Part shown: positions 5,895 to 11,857 of the stretch, in pieces
How positions within the stretch are numbered: position 1 is the first letter of the stretch
Layout of the letters: each line of letters opens with the position of its first letter
NCBI GenBank assembly: GCA_944391365.1
Contig: CALXTH010000094.1
Location: forward strand, 1 to 11,860
Direction: 5' to 3'
DNA: 11,860 nt
Source: an uncultured Alphaproteobacteria bacterium
GTDB lineage: Bacteria > Pseudomonadota > Alphaproteobacteria > RF32 > CAG-239
Position numbers and translations under genes: made by a program
The notes under the pieces: model-generated
The model's database searches: none
Seen by the model: only the letters and a program-made list of their open reading frames with translations
What the model was told of the DNA's origin: nothing

Positions 5895-6455
5895 TTATTC
5901 ATTGGACAACAACCGCACACTGTTGAACAGCAAATTTTCCATATCAAAACCGGTACCATCCTCCACCCGGGTCATAATCCCCGTAAATCCTTCACTCAAA
6001 GGATCGGTCTGCTGAAAAACCTTATTATAACTGGAACGCAGCAGCTTACCATAATTCTCGGGCGCATGACGGATTTTATCATCCAAACTCTGCGGAATCT
6101 TATACCCCATCCGCCGCAAATGATCCGTCATCACCAAAGCATTGTGACTGTTGGCGGCCGGCGCAATCATTTCCTGCCCCTTGGCCTCGGTATAAGTCGT
6201 CGCCTCACCGGTATAATCAAGCCGCCCGTGATTTCCGCTGCCAATCCACGACGCCTCGGAATCCGTTCGTCTCGCTCTCGCCCACGGATCCACCGGAAGA
6301 ACCTGCCCGGTTGATTCGGCCGTATAATCAACATTGACCGCCGCCTCCCTGGCGTTGGCCTGAGCAGCCCAAGGATTGGCCGGCAGTGCATAAACCTCGC
6401 TCCAGCCCAAACTCATTCCCAGAACTAATGCTGTCACATACCACCGGTGTTTCAT
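5895..6455 (-). CDS. Small secreted protein of unknown function with internal repeat
   Basis: I do not recognise the family. The product is 186 residues. A positively charged start (MKHR), a hydrophobic core and VYA near residue 23 form a likely signal peptide. The mature part begins with two imperfect repeats: LPANPWA (24-30) leading to VDYTAE (42-47), and LPVDPWA (53-59) leading to LDYTGE (79-84). The rest is a more helical, charged domain with no cysteines and no obvious catalytic motif. GGGAG about 5 nt before the ATG supports the start. It lies alone between mnmA and trmJ, with its own extended -10 promoter. A periplasmic or secreted location is inferred from the signal peptide only. Confidence 0.75.
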   Translation of the reverse strand: MKHRWYVTALVLGMSLGWSEVYALPANPWAAQANAREAAVNVDYTAESTGQVLPVDPWARARRTDSEASWIGSGNHGRLDYTGEATTYTEAKGQEMIAPAANSHNALVMTDHLRRMGYKIPQSLDDKIRHAPENYGKLLRSSYNKVFQQTDPLSEGFTGIMTRVEDGTGFDMENLLFNSVRLLSNE

Positions 6456-6486
6456 GTTTCTCCCTTTCCTTATCTTTATAATATTG

Positions 6487-6495
6487 ATTATATCA
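6487..6495 (-). promoter_or_regulatory. Extended -10 promoter of the small secreted protein gene
   Basis: The minus strand reads TGATATAAT, a perfect TATAAT preceded by the TGn extension. No good -35 is seen 16-18 bp upstream, as is common for extended -10 promoters. The gap to the ATG allows a leader of about 25 nt. Confidence 0.6.
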
Positions 6496-6496
6496 C

Positions 6497-6519
6497 AAAA
6501 ACATCACCGGTTCCAGTGA
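6497..6519 (-). terminator. Terminator of cysE-mnmA
   Basis: On the minus strand a 6-bp stem with one G-U pair (TCACTG and CGGTGA, loop GAAC) starts 9 bp after the mnmA stop codon and is followed by TG and TTTTT. It is short but well placed. The promoter of the next gene abuts it. Confidence 0.55.
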
Positions 6520-6527
6520 CATTTTGG

Positions 6528-7598
6528 TTACAAAATCATCCCGCCGCCCATCACCCGGCTTCCCTGATAAAAGCAACACCCCTGACCGGCCGCCGCTCCA
6601 TAAAAATCGCCAAGCAGCGTCACCTCAGCCTGTTTTCCGGGCAAAAATCTGACCTTTGCCGCCACCAGATTTTGCCGTGAACGCAGCTTAACCTCAAATT
6701 CAGCCTCCGCCGGCTGCTCTTCACCCAGCCAGTTGACATCCCCGATCATCACCTTTGTCTGCTTCAGTTCCTCGTGCGCCCCGACAATCACCTGATTTTT
6801 CACCGCATCAATCCGCAAAACATACCAAATCGGCCCGCCGCCGATTCCCAGTCCGCGCCGCTGCCCGACCGTATAATTGATAATCCCGTTATGCTGCCCG
6901 AGCACCTGCCCGCCGGCTGTCACAATATCCCCTTTTTTCAATAAATAATCAGGCTTAAGTTTCTGAATAAGTTCAACATATTTGCCCTTGTTCACAAAAC
7001 AGATATCCTGACTGTCGGCTTTTTTATAAATCTCCAGCCCGGCCTCCTGCACCACCCGGCGAGTTTCCTCTTTTGACATCCCGGCCAGCGGACAACGCAA
7101 CATATCCAGATTGCGTTTTTCAATCCCGAACAAAAAATAGCTCTGATCCCGCACCAAATCTTTCGCCCGATGCAGCTCCGCCCCATGTCCGCCCACCCGG
7201 ACATCGGCATAATGCCCGGTCACCAGCACATCAGCACCAAACTCCCGCGCTTTGTCCGCCAGAAGACCAAGCTTGATAAAACGATTACACATCAGGCACG
7301 GCGAAGGGGTCAGCCCGCGCACATAGCTCTCCGTAAAATAGCGGACAACCTTGTCGGCAAACGCCTCACGAAAATCAAGATAATGGTGCTCAATCCCAAG
7401 TTTTGCCGCCGCCGCTCCGGCATCCCGGACACTCTCCGCCGCCGGCTGATAAGGCGGTCGCAACAGCTCCATGGTCAGCCCGATAACCTGATACCCTTGC
7501 TCTTTCAGCAAAATCGCCGCCGCCGTACTGTCCACCCCACCGGACATCGCCACACAAACAACCGTTTCCGCCGGCCTTTTATCAATCATCAAATCCAT
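6528..7598 (-). CDS. mnmA: tRNA 2-thiouridylase MnmA
   Basis: MnmA makes 2-thiouridine at the wobble position 34 of tRNAs for Lys, Glu and Gln, using ATP and persulfide sulfur. The 356-residue product has the PP-loop SGGVDS (19-24), the catalytic cysteine in PCLMCN (Cys104), VTGHYA near 126-131, and the second active cysteine in DSQDICF (Cys200). The central tRNA-binding region and C-terminal barrel (GQRRGLGIGGG, then PWYV-like PIWYVL) follow. The ATG shares one base with the cysE stop codon (TGATG), so translation is likely coupled; a second in-frame ATG three codons later is possible. Pairing with cysE puts cysteine supply next to a sulfur-consuming enzyme. Confidence 0.96.
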   Translation of the reverse strand: MDLMIDKRPAETVVCVAMSGGVDSTAAAILLKEQGYQVIGLTMELLRPPYQPAAESVRDAGAAAAKLGIEHHYLDFREAFADKVVRYFTESYVRGLTPSPCLMCNRFIKLGLLADKAREFGADVLVTGHYADVRVGGHGAELHRAKDLVRDQSYFLFGIEKRNLDMLRCPLAGMSKEETRRVVQEAGLEIYKKADSQDICFVNKGKYVELIQKLKPDYLLKKGDIVTAGGQVLGQHNGIINYTVGQRRGLGIGGGPIWYVLRIDAVKNQVIVGAHEELKQTKVMIGDVNWLGEEQPAEAEFEVKLRSRQNLVAAKVRFLPGKQAEVTLLGDFYGAAAGQGCCFYQGSRVMGGGMIL

Positions 7599-8287
7599 CA
7601 GGACTTTTCTTTCAGCTGTTTAACTTCCTCCCGCAGAACCTCAAGCGCCCGGGTCAACTCTTCCATTTTGGCCTCCACCGGATCTTTCGCATCCGGCACA
7701 ATCCCATACGCGGCAAAAGGCTGCCGGCCTTTTTTGCGCCGGCCGTTCAGCTCCGCCACCCGGTGCGCCGCCATGCCGACCACCGTCGTATTCGGCGCCA
7801 CATCTTTGGTCACAATTGCATTTGAGCCGATTTTCGCATTGTCGCCGATCTTAATCGGCCCCAACACCTGTGAGCCGGAACCGATAATCACGTTATTGCC
7901 GATCGTCGGATGCCGCTTGGCGGTCACTTTCCCGTCCGGACCAAAAACCGTCGTTCCCCCCAATGTCACATCATGATACATCGTCACATTATCTCCAATC
8001 TCACAGGTCTCACCGATAACCACGCCCATTCCGTGATCAATAAAAAAGCCCTTCCCGATTCGCGCCCCCGGATGAATCTCGATTCCCGTCAAAAAACGCG
8101 CCACCTGCGACAACACCCGTGCCGTAAATTTAAAATCCAGCTGCCACAGCCAGTGATTAAACCGATGAAAAACAATGGCATGGAAGCCGGAAGCGCACAC
8201 CGCGGCCTCAAATTTTGACCGCGTTGCCGGATCCCGTTTGACCACCGCGTCCAAATCCTGCCGAATCATCTTGAAATTCGCTTTCAT
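7598..8287 (-). CDS. cysE: Serine O-acetyltransferase CysE
   Basis: CysE acetylates serine with acetyl-CoA, the committed step of cysteine synthesis. The 229-residue product has a short helical N-terminal domain and a left-handed beta-helix of hexapeptide repeats from about 70 to 170. Catalytic residues are visible in FIDHGMG (Asp84, His85) and KRHPTIG (His126), with the GGTT loop near 110-113. It is the short form, without the long N-terminal domain of the E. coli enzyme. The C-terminus, after VPDAKDP, looks like a coiled coil (about 205-227, regular Leu and Glu/Lys), unlike the usual inhibitory tail. The ribosome binding site AAGGA is about 12 nt from the ATG, rather far. It is the first gene of a two-gene unit with mnmA. 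Confidence 0.95.
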   Translation of the reverse strand: MKANFKMIRQDLDAVVKRDPATRSKFEAAVCASGFHAIVFHRFNHWLWQLDFKFTARVLSQVARFLTGIEIHPGARIGKGFFIDHGMGVVIGETCEIGDNVTMYHDVTLGGTTVFGPDGKVTAKRHPTIGNNVIIGSGSQVLGPIKIGDNAKIGSNAIVTKDVAPNTTVVGMAAHRVAELNGRRKKGRQPFAAYGIVPDAKDPVEAKMEELTRALEVLREEVKQLKEKS

Positions 8288-8402
8288 TTTGTGCTATGTT
8301 CCTTTTAATGTGAAAAATTAATAAATTATATAACATTGTTTGCGTAAAATATAAACCAATTGTTCCTAAATTAATATTAAAAAAACAGTAGAGAATACAA
8401 AA
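8288..8402. promoter_or_regulatory. Divergent AT-rich promoter region (cysE / hydrolase)
   Basis: The 115-bp gap is very AT-rich. On the minus strand a perfect TATAAT lies at 8325-8330, about 38 bp before the cysE ATG, with a poor -35. On the plus strand several TATAAA/TAATAT-like hexamers exist but none has a clear -35 partner. The hydrolase has only a weak AGAGA ribosome binding site. Confidence 0.45.
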
Positions 8403-9194
8403 ATGAGTGAAGTTTTATTTGCCGGACACGCCGGCCGCCTCGAAGGCCGCTACCATCAAAGCGACAAACCCGGCGCACCGATAGCCCTGATCCTCCATCC
8501 GCACCCCCAGTACGGCGGCACCATGAACAACAAAGTTGTCTATACCCTGTTCAGCTGTTTTCAGAATCTGGGCTTCTCGGTTTTAAGGTTCAACTTTCGC
8601 AGCGTCGGCCGCTCTCAGGGCGAGTTTGAAGACGGCCCGGGCGAACTTTCGGACGCCACCGTCGCCCTTGACTGGCTCCAGTCGGTCAATCCCGAGGCAC
8701 GCCAATGCTGGATCGCCGGATACTCTTTCGGCGCATGGATAGGCCTCCAGCTTTTAATGCGCCGCCCGGACATCAACAACTTCATTGCCGTTTCGCCGCC
8801 GGCCAATGACAAAGATTTCTCTTTTCTGGCACCCTGCCCCGCCTCCGGCCTCATCATCCAGGGCGGCAAAGATGAAATTGTCACCCCGTCCAGCGTTGCC
8901 ACCATGGCTCGCCGCCTCAATACCCAGCGAAATGTGGCGGTAGACTTTGCCTTGATTGAAGAAGGCGACCACATGTATAACAACCACCTGGTTGACCTGT
9001 ACAAAATCTGCGGCAACTACATCATCAACGCCGTTCAACAAAAAGCCCAGCCTAAAAAACGCCGCGGCCGCCGTAAAAAATCGGAACTTGAAGCCGAAAA
9101 CAACGAAAGATTGCTGCTTGAAGATGATTCGACACTGGACGATGACGCCGACAGCATGGAAGATGACACTTTTGACAATGAAGATGAAAAATAA
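8403..9194 (+). CDS. Alpha/beta hydrolase with charged C-terminal tail
   Basis: The product is 263 residues. The first 210 are an alpha/beta hydrolase of the type with HPHPQYGGTMNNKVV near the start (COG2945-like). The likely triad is Ser108 in GYSFG, Asp157 in GGKDEIVTP and His190 in EEGDHMY. Substrate is unknown; family members are poorly characterised. Unusual is the tail: a strongly basic patch (KKRRGRRKK, about 218-226) followed by about 35 residues dominated by Asp and Glu with few hydrophobics, predicted disordered. There is no signal peptide, so it is probably cytoplasmic. It is the only plus-strand gene between cysE and rsmD and stands as a single unit, with a strong terminator 25 bp beyond its stop codon. 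Confidence 0.88.
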   Translation: MSEVLFAGHAGRLEGRYHQSDKPGAPIALILHPHPQYGGTMNNKVVYTLFSCFQNLGFSVLRFNFRSVGRSQGEFEDGPGELSDATVALDWLQSVNPEARQCWIAGYSFGAWIGLQLLMRRPDINNFIAVSPPANDKDFSFLAPCPASGLIIQGGKDEIVTPSSVATMARRLNTQRNVAVDFALIEEGDHMYNNHLVDLYKICGNYIINAVQQKAQPKKRRGRRKKSELEAENNERLLLEDDSTLDDDADSMEDDTFDNEDEK

Positions 9195-9218
9195 TCTCCA
9201 CAATCTGTCAAATTTCCA

Positions 9219-9243
9219 CCCGGAGCCCTGCTCCGGGTTTTTT
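9219..9243 (+). terminator. Strong intrinsic terminator of the hydrolase gene
   Basis: Perfect 8-bp GC-rich arms (CCCGGAGC and GCTCCGGG) enclose a 3-nt loop, CCT, followed by six T (9238-9243). On the minus strand the hairpin is not followed by T, so it serves the hydrolase rather than the converging rsmD. Confidence 0.9.
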
Positions 9244-9254
9244 CATACACCGCT

Positions 9255-9797
9255 TCAAACAGTTTTCAAAAACAAAAACCGGGCCAGACCATAAACCCGC
9301 TCATCAAGCAGCACAAACCCGACAGGAGGCACAAAACGCTCCGTTTTCTCAACTTCCACCACACACAAGCACCCCTCCGCCAGCCAGCCGCCGGCATAAG
9401 CTGCGACCAGCGCCGCCTCGCTCAACCCTTTGTGATAAGGCGCATCGGCAAACAAAAGATTATATTTTTCAGAAGCTTGCGGCAACTTTGTCGCATCCTC
9501 CCCCAACATTTTGAGTTTTTTTTCCTCTTTAGGAAACAAAGCCGTATTGCGCCTGGCATCCCGCAAATCCAAATCAACCATACAAACACGCGCCGCCCCG
9601 CGTGAAACCGCCTCCAGAGCAAAAGCCCCGCTGCCGGTAAAAAGCTCCAACAAGGCAACCTCGCTCCACAAACCACCCAACCGCGAGTTCAAAATATTAA
9701 ACACCGCCTCCCGCGCTCGGTCAGCCGTCGGCCGCACCCCGGAAGATAGTGGCGAATACAGCTTTTTACCGCGATATGTTCCGCCGATAATCCGCAT
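9255..9797 (-). CDS. rsmD: 16S rRNA (guanine-966-N2)-methyltransferase RsmD
   Basis: The product is 180 residues, the normal size. RsmD methylates G966 of 16S rRNA in the assembled small subunit. The start MRIIGGTYRGKKL and the VRPTADRAREAVFNIL stretch (about 21-36) are family signatures. Motif I, ELFTGSGAF (51-59), binds S-adenosylmethionine. The catalytic motif IV, usually DPPY or DPPF, reads DAPY here (118-121). The ATG shares one base with the rluB stop codon (TAATG), giving a coupled two-gene unit. The rluB-rsmD pair next to tadA is a familiar alphaproteobacterial arrangement. Confidence 0.93.
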   Translation of the reverse strand: MRIIGGTYRGKKLYSPLSSGVRPTADRAREAVFNILNSRLGGLWSEVALLELFTGSGAFALEAVSRGAARVCMVDLDLRDARRNTALFPKEEKKLKMLGEDATKLPQASEKYNLLFADAPYHKGLSEAALVAAYAGGWLAEGCLCVVEVEKTERFVPPVGFVLLDERVYGLARFLFLKTV

Positions 9798-10516
9798 TAA
9801 TCAAACTTTCCGCCCAGTTGTTCAAGCAACACTTTCCGCGGCACCTCGCGCACAGTTCCTTTTTTCAAACTTCCCAGTTGAAACGGTCCGTATGAAACCC
9901 GGATAAGCCGCGCCACCTCCAACCCGAGCGACTTCATCACCTTGCGGATCTCACGGTTTTTTCCTTCCTGTAGTGTCACACTCAGCCAGGCATTTGTTCC
10001 CTGCTCACTGTCCACCTCGGCCTTAATCGCACCATAAACCACACCGTCAACCGTGCAACCTTTTTCCAGTCCGGCAAGTTTGGCCCTATCCAAACGCCCG
10101 TGCACTCTGACCTTATAACGACGGCGCCATCCGTTGGACGGCAACTCCAGCCGGCGGGCCAAAGTCCCGTTGTTGGTCAGGAGCAATAACCCCTCTGAGT
10201 TCAAATCCAGCCGTCCGACCGAAATCACTCTGGGCAACCCGACCGGCAGATTGTCAAACACCGTCGGCCGCCCCTTTTCATCTTTATGAGTCGTCACCAA
10301 CCCCGCCGGTTTATGATAAATCCACAACCTGGTTTCCGCAACAGCCGGCAATTTTTCACCGTCAAGCAAAATCTTCTCGCTGCCGTCCACATTAAAAGCC
10401 GGTGTTTCCACCACCGCACCATTCACGCTGATCCGTTGCTGTTTAATCAGTTCTTCAGCCTCCCGCCGGGAACAAACCCCTGAACGGGCAATAAACTTGG
10501 CGATTCTCTCCGACAT
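9797..10516 (-). CDS. rluB: 23S rRNA pseudouridine synthase, RluB/RsuA family
   Basis: The product is 239 residues. It has an N-terminal S4 RNA-binding domain (about 1-58, with FIARSGVCSRREAEELI) and a pseudouridine synthase domain with catalytic Asp104 in VGRLDLNSEGLLLLTNNG. KPAGLVTTHKDEKGRPTVFD and GKNREIRKVM are further family marks. The RluB, RluE, RluF and RsuA branches are hard to separate by eye; RluB, which acts near U2605 of 23S rRNA, is favoured by the neighbouring rsmD and tadA. AAGGAAAG lies just before the ATG. It is the first gene of the rluB-rsmD unit. Confidence 0.9.
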   Translation of the reverse strand: MSERIAKFIARSGVCSRREAEELIKQQRISVNGAVVETPAFNVDGSEKILLDGEKLPAVAETRLWIYHKPAGLVTTHKDEKGRPTVFDNLPVGLPRVISVGRLDLNSEGLLLLTNNGTLARRLELPSNGWRRRYKVRVHGRLDRAKLAGLEKGCTVDGVVYGAIKAEVDSEQGTNAWLSVTLQEGKNREIRKVMKSLGLEVARLIRVSYGPFQLGSLKKGTVREVPRKVLLEQLGGKFD

Positions 10517-10584
10517 TTTCTTCTTTCCTTATTTAATTTTTTATATTATATATCAGATATTTTCGAAATAAGCAAAGGTAAAAT
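10517..10584. promoter_or_regulatory. Divergent promoter region between rluB and tadA
   Basis: The 68-bp gap is AT-rich. For rluB the minus strand reads TGATATATAAT at 10545-10555, with a TTGCTT 17 bp before TATATA. For tadA, AAAGG lies 6 nt before the ATG, but no clear -35 is seen. The centre (TATATTATATA) is nearly symmetric and could serve both directions. Confidence 0.5.
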
Positions 10585-11043
10585 ATGAATCTGAAATTTA
10601 TGCAGCGCGCCCTGGAACTGGCTCAAAAAGCCGCTGCCGAAGACGAAGTCCCGATTGGAGCCGTCATCGTCGACCCGGCAACCGAACAAATCATCGCCGA
10701 GGCCCACAATCAGTCTCAACATGTACTGGACGCAACCGCCCACGCCGAAATTGAAGCCATCCGCAAGGCCTGTGCCAAACTCGGACAAAACCGTCTGTGG
10801 AATCTGGATCTGTACGTCACCCTTGAACCCTGCACCATGTGCGCCGCCGCCGTTTCCTTTGCCCGAATACAAAATCTGTACTTTGGAGCCGCTGATCCCA
10901 AAGGCGGAGCCGTCATTAACGGCGTCAGATTTTTTGACTCACCGACTTGTCATCACCGCCCCAACGTCGAAGGCGGTATCATGGAAGAAGAAAGCGCCCG
11001 CCTCCTCCAAACCTTCTTCCGCCAAAAACGAAAAAAGAACTAA
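10585..11043 (+). CDS. tadA: tRNA-specific adenosine deaminase TadA
   Basis: TadA deaminates adenosine 34 of tRNA-Arg(ACG) to inosine and is usually essential. The 152-residue product has the zinc-binding and catalytic residues HAE (His53, Glu55) and PCTMC (Cys83, Cys86), with EVPIGAVIV near 21-29 and the C-terminal NGVRFFDSPTCHHRPNVEGGI region. AAAGG 6 nt upstream supports the start. It is divergent from rluB-rsmD. No terminator hairpin is evident before the repeat region that follows. Confidence 0.95.
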   Translation: MNLKFMQRALELAQKAAAEDEVPIGAVIVDPATEQIIAEAHNQSQHVLDATAHAEIEAIRKACAKLGQNRLWNLDLYVTLEPCTMCAAAVSFARIQNLYFGAADPKGGAVINGVRFFDSPTCHHRPNVEGGIMEEESARLLQTFFRQKRKKN

Positions 11044-11116
11044 TCCCCCTCCTCTTGAAATCTCCTGTTTCTTAATTAATTTCTGTTTATCTGTCGATTT
11101 TTAAGATATTGAGGCA

Positions 11117-11164
11117 ACTTTCTCCCCTTAATTTCGTTAAGAGGAGGACAGAAGGGGTTTATAA
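11117..11164 (+). repeat. Diverged copy 2 of the 52-nt repeat
   Basis: This has the same layout as copies 1 and 3: a hairpin (11121-11147, TCTCCCCTTAA and TTAAGAGGAGG, one mismatch and a wobble), then GGACAGAAGGGGTTTATAA. It differs from the other two at several positions while they are identical to each other. Confidence 0.75.
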
Positions 11165-11190
11165 AAAATCATCTATATTCTCCCTCCCTG
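11163..11190 (+). repeat. 28-nt direct repeat, first copy
   Basis: It matches 11474-11501 at 26 of 28 positions. It has an A-rich start, ATCATC, an ATATTC core and a CCCTCCCTG end. It directly follows the diverged 52-nt element. Confidence 0.7.
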
Positions 11191-11229
11191 TTGTATAGGA
11201 ATGAGGATTTTCAAGGCAAGGAACAATCA

Positions 11230-11281
11230 ACAGCGTCCCTCCCCTTAATTCCGTTAAGGGGAGGACAGGAAGGGTTTATAA
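11230..11281 (+). repeat. 52-nt dispersed palindromic repeat, copy 3
   Basis: It is identical to 127-178 over all 52 nt. The hairpin spans 11238-11264 with perfect 11-bp arms. The flanks differ beyond the 52 nt apart from a loosely similar GGAACAA a few bases upstream. Confidence 0.85.
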
Positions 11282-11294
11282 AAATAAATCCAAA

Positions 11295-11333
11295 GTCATT
11301 GCGAGGAGACCGCTAGGTCGACGCGGCAATCCA
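11295..11333 (+). repeat. GTCATTGC...GCAATCCA palindromic module
   Basis: The outer arms ATTGC and GCAAT enclose an inner GACC-GCTA-GGTC hairpin (11308-11319). It is related in plan to 194-231. This resembles a dispersed intergenic palindrome known from Rickettsia-like and other alphaproteobacterial genomes, by recollection of its consensus. Confidence 0.65.
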
Positions 11334-11352
11334 TAAAAAAATAAATCTGCTG

Positions 11353-11380
11353 TCATTCCCCGACTTGATCGGGGAATCCA
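11353..11380 (+). repeat. GTCATTCCCCGA...TCGGGGAATCCA palindromic module
   Basis: Perfect 9-bp arms (ATTCCCCGA at 11355-11363 and TCGGGGAAT at 11369-11377) enclose the loop CTTGA. It shares the GTCATT start and ATCCA end, and an upstream ATAAATC, with the module before it. Such GTCAT-CCC...GGG-ATCCA elements are frequent in alphaproteobacteria. Confidence 0.7.
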
Positions 11381-11442
11381 GGTGCAACAAAAAACTTCAC
11401 AGCCGCAGGGTTGTGTCCACATTCACCTCTCTTAGGAAAGAA

Positions 11443-11464
11443 CTCATCCGTAAGGGCGGGTGAG
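11443..11464. repeat. 8-bp hairpin in the repeat region
   Basis: The arms CTCATCCG and CGGGTGAG pair over 8 bp with one G-U pair, around the loop TAAGGG. There is no T-run on either side. A second copy was not seen in this window. Confidence 0.5.
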
Positions 11465-11473
11465 TAGGATTCA

Positions 11474-11501
11474 AAAAAATCATCCATATTCCCCCTCCCT
11501 G
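11474..11501 (+). repeat. 28-nt direct repeat, second copy
   Basis: It matches 11163-11190 with two mismatches, both T to C. Unlike the first copy, it is not preceded by the 52-nt element, showing that these modules recombine independently. Confidence 0.7.
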
Positions 11502-11517
11502 AATGCTCCGCCGCACT

Positions 11518-11538
11518 TGTCATCGCAAGCGGATGACA
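11518..11538. repeat. TGTCATC hairpin module
   Basis: Perfect 7-bp arms, TGTCATC and GATGACA, flank the loop GCAAGCG. The same arms and nearly the same loop occur at 194-213 in the left flank. Confidence 0.65.
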
Positions 11539-11559
11539 CAGCTGATTTACGTGACCCAA

Positions 11560-11685
11560 CAGTGGCACAATCTGCACGCAGTGCACTTCATGCCCCAATA
11601 AACCAACAGCTAACCGATCGGATCAAACGGCGCCCGTTTGTCGACCTGCCTCAGGTCGCCGACCGGGTCAAGCTGCGCCAGCTTG
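11560..11685 (-). repeat. Composite repeat, copy C, with compact hairpin cluster
   Basis: The element joins the module seen at 274-312 and 1257-1290 to a 32-nt block (11609-11640) shared with 1305-1336, then continues with more hairpins. Three 17-bp hairpins follow each other: CAAACGG-CGC-CCGTTTG (11624-11640), CGACCTG-CCT-CAGGTCG (11642-11658) and CAAGCTG-CGC-CAGCTTG (11669-11685). All have perfect 7-bp arms and 3-nt loops. A small GACC-G-GGTC lies between the last two. Copy B lacks most of the part after the first hairpin. Confidence 0.8.
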
Positions 11686-11696
11686 TGCTTCAGGCT

Positions 11697-11734
11697 GCAT
11701 ATAAAAATTAACATAATTTTTAATTTTTATATGC
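11697..11734. repeat. 15-bp AT-rich perfect inverted repeat
   Basis: The arms at 11697-11711 and 11720-11734 are perfectly complementary over 15 bp, beginning GCATATAAAAA, with an 8-nt centre, CATAATTT. Outer GGCT and AGCC could extend it across a bulge. It adjoins the hairpin cluster and precedes the truncated gene at the right edge by about 50 bp. It could be an element end, an operator or a terminator. Confidence 0.7.
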
Positions 11735-11785
11735 TATACCAGCCTGTGTGTTTTTATTATAGCTAAAACTAAGGAAAAAAACAAA

Positions 11786-11857
11786 ATGGATGCGTCTCAT
11801 CTGATATGGGGGTTCAGCCCGCAGGCTGTTGCCTCCGCGATTGTAGTTGTATGCTAG
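11786..11857 (+). pseudogene. Possible start of a second ArsB/NhaD transporter, cut by TAG
   Basis: An ATG preceded by AAGG (about 11 nt upstream) opens 23 codons ending in TAG just before the window edge. The peptide MDASHLIWGFSPQAVASAIV, then VVC, resembles residues 7-27 of the transporter at 3657-5000, with I, G, P, V, S and A aligned without gaps. The TAG falls exactly where that protein has the tyrosine of its SYLVLFTEK segment; TAC or TAT would keep the frame open. It may be a nonsense mutation, a sequence error at a contig end, or a chance short frame. Too little sequence remains to be sure. Confidence 0.4.

Larger units (their letters stand above)
11044..11785. other. Gene-free region built from palindromic repeats
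   Basis: About 740 bp hold no supported gene. The open frames here (minus strand 11353-11598, plus strand 11460-11711) run through inverted repeats and have no family resemblance. From about 11117 to 11734 the sequence is a chain of modules: a diverged and an exact copy of the left-flank repeat, two GTCATT...AATCCA palindromes joined by A-rich linkers containing ATAAATC, a hairpin at 11443-11464, a GTCATC hairpin, composite element C with compact hairpins, and a 15-bp AT-rich hairpin. Confidence 0.75.

Noticed and set aside
7170..7976. Plus-strand open frame of 268 codons
   Set aside because: It lies antisense across mnmA and cysE, both of which have intact catalytic motifs. No ribosome binding site or family features support it.
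8754..9203. Minus-strand open frame opposite the hydrolase
   Set aside because: It is a shadow of the hydrolase gene; its phenylalanine and valine runs mirror the acidic and lysine codons of the tail.
11353..11598. Minus-strand open frame starting Met-Gly-His, similar to one at 274
   Set aside because: The likeness comes from the shared repeat module. Beyond it the two frames differ, and this one passes through several palindromes, so coding is unlikely.
11117..11690. CRISPR-like array
   Set aside because: The repeats differ in sequence and length, spacing is irregular, and each is a palindrome of a different family. No cas genes are present.
11460..11711. Plus-strand frame with a DRIKRRPF stretch also readable at about 1305-1336
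   Set aside because: The shared peptide is the translation of the 32-nt hairpin block. No start signal or conserved frame beyond it.
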